Shown: in pieces, positions 9,203-18,855 of the stretch | Layout: each line of letters begins with the position of its first letter | Numbering within the stretch: the stretch's first letter is position 1 | NCBI RefSeq assembly: GCF_018417475.1 | Contig: NZ_CP054856.1 | Coordinates: 4,371,001 to 4,435,000 of the forward strand | DNA from: Novosphingobium decolorationis | GTDB taxonomy: Bacteria > Pseudomonadota > Alphaproteobacteria > Sphingomonadales > Sphingomonadaceae | DNA: 64,000 nucleotides | Direction: 5' to 3' | Translations under genes and position numbers: made by a program | Notes under the pieces: model-generated | What the model saw: the letters and a program-made list of their open reading frames with translations, nothing else | Databases searched by the model: none | What the model was told of the DNA's origin: nothing

Positions 9203-11116
9203 CTACCCCGCGGTGTTGCGTATCTCGTGCGCGAGTTCGGCGATCACGGCATGGACCTCGCGCCCGAGGAAGGGCTTGGCGAGCATCGGGCGATGGCCGT
9301 GGTTCGCGGGAAGGTGCTGCCGGTCGTAGCCGCTCACGAAGGCGAAGGGCGTGTCCTGTGCCGCGAGGGCATCGGCCACCGGGTCGATCCGCTCTCCGTT
9401 GAGATTGCCGTCGAGAAGCGCAAGATCGGGATGGGCCTGTTCGATGATGCCGATGGCCTGCTCGCACGAGGAGGCAGGGCCGATCGCGATGCCACCGTTG
9501 TCCTCGATCTCCATGGCCAGTTCCATGGCCACGAGCGGTTCGTCCTCGACGATGAGGATGCGCAGATTGTCGAGCGAGGGCAGGGGAATGGCCTGGGCGG
9601 GTTCGCTTTGCGGTTCGGAAATAGGCAGCGGCTCTGGCGGCGCGGGGGCGAGCTCTTGCACGGGCGCGCACGCCTTGGTGTCGGATGCTGGCAGATCGGC
9701 AAGAGCCGCGGTTTCGGGTTCGTCGCACGCAGCGCACTCCGAGCCGGTGACGAGCGGAACCATGAGATCCCAGCGCACGCCTTCGGGAGCATAGTCGGCA
9801 TGGATCCGCGCGCCGTCCGACGCGAGACTGCCTTCGATCAGGCTGGAGCCGAAGCCGCGTCGTTCGGGCTTGACCACGGGCGGACCACCCGCTTCCTGCC
9901 AGCGTAGCGAAATCCATTCGCCCTCGCGGGTCCAGCTGAGGCTGACGGTGCCGGTCTCGTTGGAAAGGGCGCCGTACTTGTGCGCGTTGGTCGCCAGTTC
10001 GTGCAGGATCAGCGAGAAGCGCAGCGCCAGTTCGGGAGGCAGGTCGATGTCGGGTCCGGAAAGGCGCAGGCGATCCTCGCCGATGGCGCCGATGGCGACC
10101 TGGTCCGCGACGAGATGGCGCAGGCTGGCGCTGTCCCAGGTCGTCGCGCTCAGCAGCGAATGCGCGCGCGAGAGCGCCTGGATGCGTCCGGTGAAGGCTT
10201 CCTGGAAGTCCTGGGGCGAACGGGCGTGGCGAAAACCCTGTGAGGAGATGGCCTGTACGGTTGCAAGGGTGTTCTTCACCCGGTGGTTCAGCTCGCCGAT
10301 GAGCAGGCGCTGGGTGCGTTCGGCCCGGCGTCGTTCGGTGACGTCGATCATCGAGAGCATGATGCTGCCGTGCGAGCCGCTGCTGCGCGGCAGGGCGCTG
10401 GCGTACCATTCGCCCTCGCGACGGGCGCCATCGGCGCGCCGGAAACGGTGATCCTGGACGGCGCGGCGACCCTCGCTGTCGAGAAGCTCGCGGATCGCGT
10501 CCTGGACCGAGGCACGCTCCTCGTCGAGGAAGAAGGGCGCATCCTGCAGGCGCAGGCCGATCATGTCCTGGGCGTGGTAGCCGATGGTGCGCTCGGCGCC
10601 CTTGAACCAGTTGAGGATGCGCAGGTCCGCATCGACTTCCAGCGTGGCGAGCAGTGAATTGTCGCCATAGGCCCGCAGCCGCCCGAGTGCGGCGCCCAGT
10701 TCGTCGCGCTGGTTGGCGATCTCGCGGCGCTGGCGGGCCAGCTCGACGAAGACCGCGACCTTGGAATTGAGGATCGTGATATCGAGCGGCTTGAGCAGAT
10801 AGTCGACCGCGCCCGCCTCGAAGCCGCGGAACTTGCGGCGCTCGTCGGTGGCGACGGCGGTGAGGAAGATGATCGGGATGCCGCGTGTACGCTCGGTCCC
10901 GCGCATCAGCTCGGCGAGTTCGAAGCCGTCCATTCCGGGCATCTGCACGTCGAGGAGCGCCAGCGCGAAGTCGTCCTTGAGCAGGTACTCCAGAGCATCG
11001 AGCCCCGAGCTTGCCGTGACCAGCTCGACTCCGGGCTGGTCGAGTGCAGCCTCCAGCGCCACCAGGTTTTCCTGGATGTCGTCCACGGCCAGAATCTTGA
11101 TCGGCTCATTCGGCAT
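9203..11116 (-). CDS. REC-PAS-HWE histidine kinase with C-terminal receiver
   Basis: A 637-residue soluble kinase. It has an N-terminal receiver domain (about 5-125, phospho-acceptor Asp56 in LLDVQMPGMDG) and a PAS domain (about 150-265). The phospho-His motif GELNHRVKNTLATVQ follows (His278), then an HWE-type ATPase with HELATNAHKYGAL and the family WxE in RWQE. After a proline-rich linker comes a second receiver (Asp569 in LALLDGNLNG). HWE kinases often feed light, stress or chemosensory pathways in alphaproteobacteria. Its start (ATG 11116) overlaps the cheR stop by 11 bases, so the two genes are translationally coupled. Confidence 0.9.
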   Translation of the reverse strand: MPNEPIKILAVDDIQENLVALEAALDQPGVELVTASSGLDALEYLLKDDFALALLDVQMPGMDGFELAELMRGTERTRGIPIIFLTAVATDERRKFRGFEAGAVDYLLKPLDITILNSKVAVFVELARQRREIANQRDELGAALGRLRAYGDNSLLATLEVDADLRILNWFKGAERTIGYHAQDMIGLRLQDAPFFLDEERASVQDAIRELLDSEGRRAVQDHRFRRADGARREGEWYASALPRSSGSHGSIMLSMIDVTERRRAERTQRLLIGELNHRVKNTLATVQAISSQGFRHARSPQDFQEAFTGRIQALSRAHSLLSATTWDSASLRHLVADQVAIGAIGEDRLRLSGPDIDLPPELALRFSLILHELATNAHKYGALSNETGTVSLSWTREGEWISLRWQEAGGPPVVKPERRGFGSSLIEGSLASDGARIHADYAPEGVRWDLMVPLVTGSECAACDEPETAALADLPASDTKACAPVQELAPAPPEPLPISEPQSEPAQAIPLPSLDNLRILIVEDEPLVAMELAMEIEDNGGIAIGPASSCEQAIGIIEQAHPDLALLDGNLNGERIDPVADALAAQDTPFAFVSGYDRQHLPANHGHRPMLAKPFLGREVHAVIAELAHEIRNTAG

Positions 11117-11972
11117 AAACGGCCTCCTGACTGGAATGGGCACGGCGCCGCCACACCTTTTCATCGGGTGCGAAGTCGGCAAAATTCTCGCGCTCGGGGG
11201 AGAAAAGTACGGTTTCCTTGGATCCCAGGCCGAGGAAGCCGCCAGGCGGGAGCGAGCGGGCGAACAGGCCGAGCGCGCGGTCCTGGAGAGCCCGGTCGAA
11301 GTAGATCAGGACATTGCGGCTCGACACGAAATGGACCTCCGAGAAGACCGCGTCACTGGCCAGGTTGTGGTCGGCAAAGACCACCCGGCTGCGCAAGGTG
11401 GGGGCGAAGCGGGCAACGCCGTAGTTGGCGGTGTAGTAGTCCGAGAGCGAGCCCTTGCCGCCCGCCTCGCGGTAGTTGCGCGAGAAGCCGGGCAGGCGGT
11501 CGATCTCGAAGATCCCGGCCTTGGCCCGTTCCAGCGCGGCGGTGTTGATGTCGGTGCAGTAGAACAAGGTGCGGTCTTCCAGCCCCTCTTCGCGAAAGAG
11601 GATCGCGAGCGAGTAGAACTCCTCACCATTCGCGCAGCCTGCGATCCACACCTTGATCGAGGGCCAGGTGCGCAGGTGGGGCACCACCTTCTCGCGGATC
11701 GTGCGGAAGTAGTCCGGGTCGCGGAACATGTCGCTGACCTGGATGGTCAGGAAGCCGATGAGTTCGGGCAGGCATTCAGGCTCGTGCAGGATCTGGTCGA
11801 GCAGGCCGGAGAGGTTGGCATGGCCGAAATGGGCCTGCGCGCGCTGGAGGCGGCGCAGCACCGAAGTGCGCGAATAATCGCGGAAATCATACTGGTAGCG
11901 GCGCCAGATCGCCTCGATCAGGAGATCGAGTTCGATGTCCTCCAGGGTGTCCTCGCTGCGCATGTTCATCAT
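11106..11972 (-). CDS. cheR: CheR-type protein-glutamate O-methyltransferase
   Basis: A 288-residue protein with an N-terminal helical CheR domain (residues 10-70) and a SAM-binding Rossmann domain. The latter has motif I variant VWIAGCANGEEFYSLAILF near residue 115 and the catalytic-domain marker NVLIYFDRALQ near residue 240. CheR methylates receptor glutamates in chemotaxis. No receptor, CheA or CheB lies nearby, so here it probably serves the two flanking kinases. It begins eight bases after the upstream hybrid kinase's stop, and three in-frame ATGs (11972, 11969, 11963) are possible. Confidence 0.88.
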   Translation of the reverse strand: MMNMRSEDTLEDIELDLLIEAIWRRYQYDFRDYSRTSVLRRLQRAQAHFGHANLSGLLDQILHEPECLPELIGFLTIQVSDMFRDPDYFRTIREKVVPHLRTWPSIKVWIAGCANGEEFYSLAILFREEGLEDRTLFYCTDINTAALERAKAGIFEIDRLPGFSRNYREAGGKGSLSDYYTANYGVARFAPTLRSRVVFADHNLASDAVFSEVHFVSSRNVLIYFDRALQDRALGLFARSLPPGGFLGLGSKETVLFSPERENFADFAPDEKVWRRRAHSSQEAVYAE

Positions 11973-11980
11973 CGCCCCGA

Positions 11981-14900
11981 TTACCTGCGCGGCATCCACA
12001 CGCGCACGAGGCTGAGCAGCTTGTCGATGTCGAGCGGTTTGGGCAGGTAATCGTTGGCGCCCGCTTCCAGGCACTCGCGGTGGTCGCGTTCCATCGCCTT
12101 GGCGGTGAGAGCAATGATCGGCAGGTTGGTCCATTCGCCCTGCTTGCGGATTTCGCGCATGCAGGTGAGGCCGTCCATTTCGGGCATCATGATGTCCATG
12201 AGGACGAGGTCGACCGGCGCACCGTCGCTGTCCGCCGCGCGGGCCAGCTCGGAGAGCGCTTCCAGGCCATTGCGCGCGATGCGTACGTTGACACCATGCG
12301 GTTCAAGCACCGAGGTCAGCGCGTAGACGTTGCGGATGTCATCCTCCACGACGAGGATCTGGCGGCCCTCCAGTGCGGCATCGCGGCCCAGCGAGCGGGC
12401 AAGCAGCTGCTGCTTTTCATCCGGAAGGTCGGAGACGACCTGGTGGAGGAAGAGCGTGACCTCGTCGAGCAGGCGTTCCGGGCTCTTGGCCCCCTTGATG
12501 ATGATCGACTTGGAATAGCGGCGCAGGCGCATCTCCTCCTCGGAGGAGAGATCGCGGCCGGTGTAGACAATGACGGGCGGGAACGAGACGCTCTCGTCGT
12601 GGGAGAGGCGGTCGAGCAGGTCGAGGCCGGTCATGTCGGGCAGGTTGAGGTCAAGCACCATGCAGTCGAAGGTGTCGCTGGCGAGGCGCTCCAGGCATCC
12701 CGCCGCGCTCTGGACAGTGACCGTCTCGACATCGCGGCTGGCAAGCAACTGGTGGATGGCGTCGGCCTGGGTGGAATCGTCTTCCACCACCAGAACGCGG
12801 CGCAGGCGCTGGGCCATGCGCGCTTCGAGACCTTCGAGCATGGTCACCAGCGTTTCGCGCGCGACCGGCTTGAAGAGGTAGCCGACGGCCCCGCTCGCGA
12901 GGGCGTCGTGGTCATCGTGGTCTGCTGAGACGATATGCACCGGGATATGGCGCGTACGGGTATCGCGCTTGATACGGTCGAGCACCGAGAGGCCGGTGTG
13001 GTCGGGCAGATGCATGTCGAGGATGACCGCCTGGGGCAGGTACTGGCGCGCCAGCAGCGCGCCTTCGTCGGCGGTTCCTGCGACCAGGCACTGGAAGCCG
13101 GTCTCGTGCGCGATGTCGAGGAGGATGCGGGCAAATGCGGGATCGTCCTCGACGATGAGGATCGTGCGCGAATCGCCGGTGAGGTTCTCCCGGTCGTCGG
13201 GGACGAATGGCGTGGTGGACGCGGCAGGAAGGTGGGGTGCGCTCCCGATTGATCCACTGCGCGCGCTGCGCTCTTCGGACGTGCTCGAAGCGGGCCTGGA
13301 CGCTGGGCCGGTCTCGCTGGGCTGGAAAGTCCGGGGCACGGTGAGAGTGAAGGCGCTGCCTTCGCCCTGCGTGCTTTCCAGCGTGATCGCGCCGCCGAGC
13401 AGGCTGGCGAGTTCGCGCGAGATCGAAAGGCCAAGGCCGGTTCCGCCGTACTTGCGGGCAATCCCGCCATCCGCCTGGCGGAACGCTTCGAAGATCGCCT
13501 CACGCTGGTCCTCGGGGATGCCGGGCCCGGTGTCGCGCACGGTGAAGGCCAGGGCATCACCCGGCGCCTTGGTGACTTCGAGCGCGACTTCGCCCTTCTC
13601 GGTGAACTTGATCGCGTTCGAGAGGAAGTTCTTGATGATCTGCTCGAAGCGCAGGGGATCGGTCTCGAAATTGCGCGGGGCGTCATCGCTCTGGGTGATG
13701 CGCAGGGCAAGGCGCTTGTCGGCCGCGGCGCTCGCGAAGCTGTCGCGCAGCTTGGCGAGGAGAACCTCGACGGGCAGTTCGCGCGCTTCGAGGTCGATGC
13801 GTCCGGCCTCGATCTTGGAGATGTCGAGAACGTCGTTGATGAGGGTGAGCAGGTCGTTGCCCGAAGTCTCGATCGTCTGCGCGTAGCGGACCTGTTCCTC
13901 GTTGAGATTGCCGCCGCGATTGTCGGCAAGGAGGCGCGCCATGATGAGCAGCGAATTGAGCGGCGTGCGCAGCTCATGGCTCATGTTGGCGAGGAATTCG
14001 GACTTGTAGCGGCTGGCCTGCTCCAGTTCCTCGGCCTGGGCGCGCATGCGGGTCTGGGCGCGGGTCAGTTCGTCGCGCTGGGCTTCCAGCGAGGCAGTCT
14101 GTTCCTCAAGCTGGGCGTTGGAGCGTTCCAGGTCCGCCTGCTGCGCTTCAAGCTGCTCCTGCGAGGACTGGAGCAGCTTGGTCTGCGCTTCCAGTTCGTC
14201 GTTGGTGGCGCGCAGCTCCTCGCTCTGGTTCTGCATTTCCTCGGCCTGCTGCTGGGTCTCGGAAAGCAGGTGCTCTAGCCGGGCGCGGTACTTGGCGGCG
14301 CGCAGCGCCACACCCAAGATGCCGGAAATACGTTCGAGGAAGTCGGGCACTTCATGGGCCAGGGTGCCGGGTTCGTCGAGGAAGGCGACTTCGATAAGGC
14401 CGTTGACCCGTCCATCGATGGTCGAGGCACCGATCACGAGGCGATCCGGGCGGGCCTGGCCCAGCGCCGAACCGAACGCGATGTAGCCCTCGGGGATACG
14501 GGTGATGGCGCGCGCTTTCCCGTGGTTGATCGTCTCGCCTAGCAGGCCGTCGCCGCGTTCGATGACGGCGGGGACCGCCGCATTCTCGGGTACCGCATAG
14601 CTGGCCGTACGGCGGTAGATGCCGTCGTCGTTGACGTAGAGCAGGCCCGCTGTGGCCCCGAAGGTGTTGCCCAGGAAGTTGAGAACCCGCGTGCCCAGAT
14701 CCTCCAGCGAGAGGTTGCCCTGCAGCGCGCGGGCGAGGTCGGTCTCAGCCTGGCGCAAATGCTGTTCGAAGCGGGTGGCGTTGCGCATCGCGATGAAGGC
14801 GACGCCCATTCCGCCGATCAGCAGGTTGGTGATGCAGGCAAGCGTGCGGTTGACCAGCGCAAAGTCGTCCGAGCTGTTCTCGGGGGCCAGCACGAAGCCG

Positions 14901-15109
14901 ACGACGATCAGGACGCAGGCCAGCACCGCAACCACGGCCGGGACGATCCGGTGCGGCGACAGGAAGGCCAGGGTGGTCGGAATGAGGTAGATGACCCAGA
15001 ACGCCATGCCGAGCGGAAACGTGCTGTCGACGATCGCGGTGAGGAGCAGAAGGGCAGCCAGCAGCGTGTAGAGAAGAGGACGGGAATCGAGGGCGCGCGC
15101 AAAAGCCAT
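11981..15109 (-). CDS. Membrane hybrid histidine kinase with GAF domain and three receivers
   Basis: About 1042 residues. Several N-terminal transmembrane helices (roughly 11-107) are followed by a GAF-like domain (125-270) and a long Glu/Gln-rich coiled coil (275-370). The HisKA motif FLANMSHELRTPLNS (His378) and the HATPase (DTGPGIPEDQ, GGTGLGLSISREL) come next. Three receivers follow: LILDMHLPDHTG-type, MVLDLNLPDMTG and VLMDIMMPEMDG. An in-frame GTG exists at 15208, but its extra 33 residues look non-coding. It is the first gene of a kinase-cheR-kinase operon. The signal sensed is unknown. Confidence 0.9.
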   Translation of the reverse strand: MAFARALDSRPLLYTLLAALLLLTAIVDSTFPLGMAFWVIYLIPTTLAFLSPHRIVPAVVAVLACVLIVVGFVLAPENSSDDFALVNRTLACITNLLIGGMGVAFIAMRNATRFEQHLRQAETDLARALQGNLSLEDLGTRVLNFLGNTFGATAGLLYVNDDGIYRRTASYAVPENAAVPAVIERGDGLLGETINHGKARAITRIPEGYIAFGSALGQARPDRLVIGASTIDGRVNGLIEVAFLDEPGTLAHEVPDFLERISGILGVALRAAKYRARLEHLLSETQQQAEEMQNQSEELRATNDELEAQTKLLQSSQEQLEAQQADLERSNAQLEEQTASLEAQRDELTRAQTRMRAQAEELEQASRYKSEFLANMSHELRTPLNSLLIMARLLADNRGGNLNEEQVRYAQTIETSGNDLLTLINDVLDISKIEAGRIDLEARELPVEVLLAKLRDSFASAAADKRLALRITQSDDAPRNFETDPLRFEQIIKNFLSNAIKFTEKGEVALEVTKAPGDALAFTVRDTGPGIPEDQREAIFEAFRQADGGIARKYGGTGLGLSISRELASLLGGAITLESTQGEGSAFTLTVPRTFQPSETGPASRPASSTSEERSARSGSIGSAPHLPAASTTPFVPDDRENLTGDSRTILIVEDDPAFARILLDIAHETGFQCLVAGTADEGALLARQYLPQAVILDMHLPDHTGLSVLDRIKRDTRTRHIPVHIVSADHDDHDALASGAVGYLFKPVARETLVTMLEGLEARMAQRLRRVLVVEDDSTQADAIHQLLASRDVETVTVQSAAGCLERLASDTFDCMVLDLNLPDMTGLDLLDRLSHDESVSFPPVIVYTGRDLSSEEEMRLRRYSKSIIIKGAKSPERLLDEVTLFLHQVVSDLPDEKQQLLARSLGRDAALEGRQILVVEDDIRNVYALTSVLEPHGVNVRIARNGLEALSELARAADSDGAPVDLVLMDIMMPEMDGLTCMREIRKQGEWTNLPIIALTAKAMERDHRECLEAGANDYLPKPLDIDKLLSLVRVWMPRR

Positions 15110-15392
15110 GGTGTCTTTCTGGTAAGCAGGGGCGAGGGCCGGATCGCCTGCTGGAAACGGAATAGATCGAGCGAGGAAACGCAAGTGGTTGTAAAAGGTT
15201 CCGCGCACCTCGGCATTTTTGCGCAGGGCCTTGCCGAGGAGCGGCTTCGAAAGTGCGGCAAGGGGCGGGGGAATTTGCTCCGGTCACCTGCGATGCTGGC
15301 GATTGCCCGGATATTGCGCTGGCCTTGCACGCTTTTGCTGGCGTTTGCGCCGCGTCAAAGTTACCGTGCAGACGCTCGTCTAGGAGCGAGCC

Positions 15393-15950
15393 ATGACATC
15401 CAGGAGCAACGCGCTGACCGGACAGGTTTCCATCGCCCACGACCTTCGCGGTGTCGGCAGCGACAGTGCCGCTGTGCGCCTGCTGCGCGACATGATGCTG
15501 TGCGCGGGCGGGACGATCCTGGGCGCTAAGGCGGATGGACGCCTAGCTTACTATACAATGCAGTCGATCTGCTCGGGCGATGGCTTCAACCTGCTGGCGA
15601 GCGTCTCGGTCCATCTGCGGATCCTGCCTGCCACCAGCGCGCTGATGATCCTGGTTGCGATTGCCTGCCAGTGGCCGGGCCGCGCGGCGCAAGGTTCGCG
15701 TCCCGCGTTCAGCCCGCGCGAACGGCTCGGGCGCTGGAGTGCCTTTGCGCTTCGCACCGGCCTTTTCTTCCTGGCGATGATGCTGGCTATGAGCGTGATG
15801 CAGCCGGTGGCCTTGTGGGTGCTGCCGCCTTCGCCGTCCTCGGCGGTGCTGGCCTCGGTCGTGGGCATGTTGCTGCTGGCGCTTGGTGCGGCGGCGCTGC
15901 GCCCGCTGGCGCTGCGGGTGCCGTTCCTTGTTCCGCTCTGCTGCCGCTAG
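15393..15950 (+). CDS. Hypothetical membrane protein
   Basis: A 185-residue protein not recognised by family. A polar N-terminal part (about 1-70) is followed by three hydrophobic segments near residues 72-90, 117-140 and 147-180, so it is probably an inner-membrane protein. GGAG lies a few bases before ATG 15393. It is divergent from the hybrid kinase and convergent with pncA, so it is a single-gene unit. Confidence 0.55.
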   Translation: MTSRSNALTGQVSIAHDLRGVGSDSAAVRLLRDMMLCAGGTILGAKADGRLAYYTMQSICSGDGFNLLASVSVHLRILPATSALMILVAIACQWPGRAAQGSRPAFSPRERLGRWSAFALRTGLFFLAMMLAMSVMQPVALWVLPPSPSSAVLASVVGMLLLALGAAALRPLALRVPFLVPLCCR

Positions 15951-15965
15951 CGGGGGCGGGGCGTC

Positions 15966-16565
15966 TCAGGCCTTCTCAAGATGGACGGGCTTTCCGGCAA
16001 GATCGCTGACGAGCACTTCGTCGATCTGGCGGTCTATGCCCTTGGTCAGCGCTTGCGGTACATGGACGGTAAAACCACGTTCGAGCAGCCCCTGGACAGC
16101 CCATAGCACGCAGTAGTCGGCCGCAACGCCGATGACGTTCACATCGCGAACCCCGCGCCTGGCCAGGTCTGCAAAGAACGCATCGCGTGCGATGGGCTGT
16201 GTGGGCCTGGCGTCGCTGCGCGCGCTGGTGAGCGTGAGACCAGCTTCGTTCCACATGTCGAAGACGCCTTTTTCCAGTTTCCAGGCCGGGATTTGCGCAG
16301 GAATCCGGTCGGGATCGAGCATGTTTGCCCAGCCTGCGCTTTCGCGCACGCAGTGAAGGGGAAAAGCCTCGGCCTCGGGCGATCCAGGATAGATCGCCGG
16401 GTCGTGAGTGTCGAAGGTGAAGAGAACGCCCTCGGTCGTCTCAGGATCGAGCGCCTCGAGCCAGGCCTGCATCGGCGCGACGAGTTCGTCCGCACCCGCC
16501 ACGCTGAGCGCACCATCGGGCGCCATGAAATCTCGCTGCGTATCCACGACAATCACGAACGGCAT
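15966..16565 (-). CDS. pncA: Nicotinamidase (isochorismatase fold)
   Basis: A 199-residue enzyme deamidating nicotinamide to nicotinate in NAD salvage. The catalytic triad is visible: Asp9 in VVDTQRDF, Lys in WKLEKGVFDMW (about residue 97) and Cys in GVAADYCVLWA (about residue 155). The metal-binding region FDTHDPAIYPGS lies near residue 52. An AAGGAG site lies nine bases upstream of ATG 16565. It is divergently transcribed from nrtR across a 25-bp palindrome, and nicotinate made here feeds PncB encoded at 17474. Confidence 0.93.
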   Translation of the reverse strand: MPFVIVVDTQRDFMAPDGALSVAGADELVAPMQAWLEALDPETTEGVLFTFDTHDPAIYPGSPEAEAFPLHCVRESAGWANMLDPDRIPAQIPAWKLEKGVFDMWNEAGLTLTSARSDARPTQPIARDAFFADLARRGVRDVNVIGVAADYCVLWAVQGLLERGFTVHVPQALTKGIDRQIDEVLVSDLAGKPVHLEKA

Positions 16566-16596
16566 CGGACATGTCTCCTTGGAGTGTTGTGCCTTG

Positions 16597-16621
16597 ACTT
16601 ATATTTGTCTCGAAAATAAGT
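16597..16621. promoter_or_regulatory. Candidate NrtR operator between pncA and nrtR
   Basis: An A/T-rich imperfect palindrome, ACTTATATTT-N5-GAAAATAAGT (one base difference per arm), lies midway between the two divergent starts. It overlaps a TTGACT element (16594-16599) that could serve as a -35 box. NrtR regulators typically bind such palindromes in promoters of NAD salvage genes. Binding here is inferred. Confidence 0.6.
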
Positions 16622-16649
16622 AAAGCGCAACTTGCATATAAGGTGCGCT

Positions 16650-17372
16650 TTGGCGGATGACGACATTTTGGCGGGAGAGGATCCAGACGCCTACGCGCGC
16701 CTGTCCGTCTGCGTGGATATCGTGCTCATGGGCGTGCGCAAGGGCGCCCCATGCGCCTTGCTGCTACGGCGCGATGCAGCGCCCTTTGCAGGGCACGCTG
16801 CTCTTCCGGGCGGTTTTGTGGGCGCGCAGGAGGCGCTCGAGGACGCAGCCCGGCGTGTGCTTTGCAACAAGGCCGGGCTCCTCGATGTGCAGTGCGAGCA
16901 GCTCTATACTTTTGGCGAGGTCGCGCGCGATCCGCGACGGCGCATCGTGACTGTGGCCTGGCTGGCGCTTCTGGCTCCCGCGGCTCTTGAAGCCGCACTG
17001 GAGGCCAATCCTGAACTGCTCTGCGCCACGCTGGCCGTGCCGGATGGTGATGGTTCGGACGACATCGCCGTGCTGGACCCTACCGGAGCGCGGCTCCTTC
17101 TTGCGTTCGATCACGAGCAGATCCTGGCCCTTGCGCTGGAGCGTCTGCGCGGCAAGCTCGATTATACCGCCGTCGGCTTCGATCTCCTGCCTTCGTTCTT
17201 CACCCTGCGCCAGCTTCAGGACGTGCACGAGGCGATCCGGGGAACCACGCTCAACAAGCCCGCATTCCGGCGGCGCATGATCGACAAGGGTTGGATTGCG
17301 CCGACCGGCACGCGCGAAACCGGTACGTCCCATCGTCCCGCCGAGCTCTATCGTTTCCGGGGGCTGAGCTGA
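16650..17372 (+). CDS. nrtR: NrtR-type NAD-metabolism regulator (Nudix-like domain plus winged helix)
   Basis: A 240-residue protein. An N-terminal Nudix-fold domain is followed by a C-terminal winged helix ([29 protein letters not shown]). NrtR binds ADP-ribose and represses NAD salvage genes. The Nudix box is degenerate: the REUxEE core reads RRVLCNK, so hydrolysis is not expected, fitting a sensor role. The preferred start is TTG at 16650 with AAGG (16640-16643) six bases upstream. A TTG at 16632 is also in frame. Gene order pncA-nrtR-pncB supports the call. Confidence 0.88.
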   Translation: MADDDILAGEDPDAYARLSVCVDIVLMGVRKGAPCALLLRRDAAPFAGHAALPGGFVGAQEALEDAARRVLCNKAGLLDVQCEQLYTFGEVARDPRRRIVTVAWLALLAPAALEAALEANPELLCATLAVPDGDGSDDIAVLDPTGARLLLAFDHEQILALALERLRGKLDYTAVGFDLLPSFFTLRQLQDVHEAIRGTTLNKPAFRRRMIDKGWIAPTGTRETGTSHRPAELYRFRGLS

Positions 17373-17473
17373 GCGATGGGCGCGCGCTGGCCGCACCTGA
17401 TGTTGCAATGCCTGCGCGCACGCGGGGCCGGCATTGTGTTTCTTCCCTCCCGCAATCGGCTAAGGAGCCTGGC

Positions 17474-18778
17474 ATGACCGTAACCGACATTGCACGGCGC
17501 AGCTACGACCACGGCTTCCGGCTCGACCCCATCGTGCGCAGCCTGCTCGACACCGACTTCTACAAGTTGCTGATGCTGCAGATGATCCATCATATCCACG
17601 GCGATGTCGATGCGACGTTTTCGCTGATCAACCGCACGAAATCGGTGCGGCTGGCCGAGATCATCGATGAGGACGAACTGCGCGCCCAGCTCGACTATGC
17701 GCGCTCGGTGCGCTTTGCCAAGAAGGAGCTGATCTGGCTCGCGGGCAACAGCTTCTACGGCAAGCAGCAGATGTTCAAGCCGGACTTCCTGGCCTGGCTC
17801 GCGGACTTCCAGCTTCCCGAGTATGATCTGCGCAAGGTCGACGGGCAGTATGAACTGCGCTTCGAAGGCCCCTGGACGCACACCACCATGTGGGAGATCC
17901 CCGCGCTCGCCATCGTCAACGAACTGCGTTCGCGCGCGGCGCTTGCCGGGCGGGGCAAGTTCGCGCTCGATGTCGTCTACGCGCGCGCCAAGGCGCGGCT
18001 GTGGGACAAGGTGGAGCGCCTGCGGCAATTGCCTGACCTTGCCATCTCCGACTTCGGCACGCGGCGGCGGCACGGCTTTTTGTGGCAACGCTGGTGCGTC
18101 GAGGCCCTGAAGGAGGGGCTGGGGGACCGCTTCATCGGCACTTCCAACGTGCTTCTTGCGATGGATGCCGACCTCGAGGCGATCGGCACCAACGCGCACG
18201 AGTTGCCGATGGTGGCCGGTGCGCTGGCGACGAGTGACGCCGCGCTCGCCCACGCCCCCTACCAGGTGCTGGAAGACTGGCAGCAGCACTACAACGGCAA
18301 TCTCCTGATCGCGCTGCCCGACGCCTTCGGCTCGACCGCGTTCCTGCGCAACGCGCCCGACTGGCTGGCGCGCTGGACAGGCTTTCGCCCGGACAGCGCG
18401 CCGCCCATCGAGGGGGGCGAGCAGATCATCCGCTGGTGGGAGGAACGCGGCGTCGATCCGCGCACCAAGCTCATCATCTTTTCCGATGGCATGGACATCG
18501 ACACCATCGAGGAAACCTACCATCACTTCCACGGCCGGGTGCGGATGAGCTTTGGCTGGGGCACCAACCTCACCAACGACTTTCGCGATTGCGACCCGGA
18601 AGGGCAGGCCGGGCTCGAGCCGATCTCGCTGGTCTGCAAGGTGACGCAGGCCAACGGGCGACCGGCGGTCAAGCTGTCCGACAATCCGGCCAAGTCGACC
18701 GGCGATCCAGAGGAAGTTGCGCGTTATCTGCGCGTCTTCGGGGGGCAGGACCGCGTCGCCAGCGCGGTCGAGGTGTAG
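17474..18778 (+). CDS. pncB: Nicotinate phosphoribosyltransferase
   Basis: A 434-residue enzyme converting nicotinate and PRPP to nicotinate mononucleotide. Typical features are [11 protein letters not shown] near the N-terminus, [33 protein letters not shown], and the phospho-acceptor His in [10 protein letters not shown]. The C-terminal PRPP site is SDGMDI. The start ATG 17474 has a perfect AAGGAG six bases upstream (17462-17467), which settles it against the longer open frame. It lies 101 bases downstream of nrtR, same strand, probably regulated with it. Confidence 0.95.
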   Translation: MTVTDIARRSYDHGFRLDPIVRSLLDTDFYKLLMLQMIHHIHGDVDATFSLINRTKSVRLAEIIDEDELRAQLDYARSVRFAKKELIWLAGNSFYGKQQMFKPDFLAWLADFQLPEYDLRKVDGQYELRFEGPWTHTTMWEIPALAIVNELRSRAALAGRGKFALDVVYARAKARLWDKVERLRQLPDLAISDFGTRRRHGFLWQRWCVEALKEGLGDRFIGTSNVLLAMDADLEAIGTNAHELPMVAGALATSDAALAHAPYQVLEDWQQHYNGNLLIALPDAFGSTAFLRNAPDWLARWTGFRPDSAPPIEGGEQIIRWWEERGVDPRTKLIIFSDGMDIDTIEETYHHFHGRVRMSFGWGTNLTNDFRDCDPEGQAGLEPISLVCKVTQANGRPAVKLSDNPAKSTGDPEEVARYLRVFGGQDRVASAVEV

Positions 18779-18855
18779 CGCAAGCGTCGCCAAACCGTCA
18801 TGGAGCGCGGCTAGGGCGCACGGCTACCGTATCTCTGCACGGAAAAAACCGCGAC

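Noticed and set aside
16650..17372. Active Nudix hydrolase
   Set aside because: The Nudix box lacks the catalytic glutamates and a winged-helix domain follows, so a regulator is the better call.
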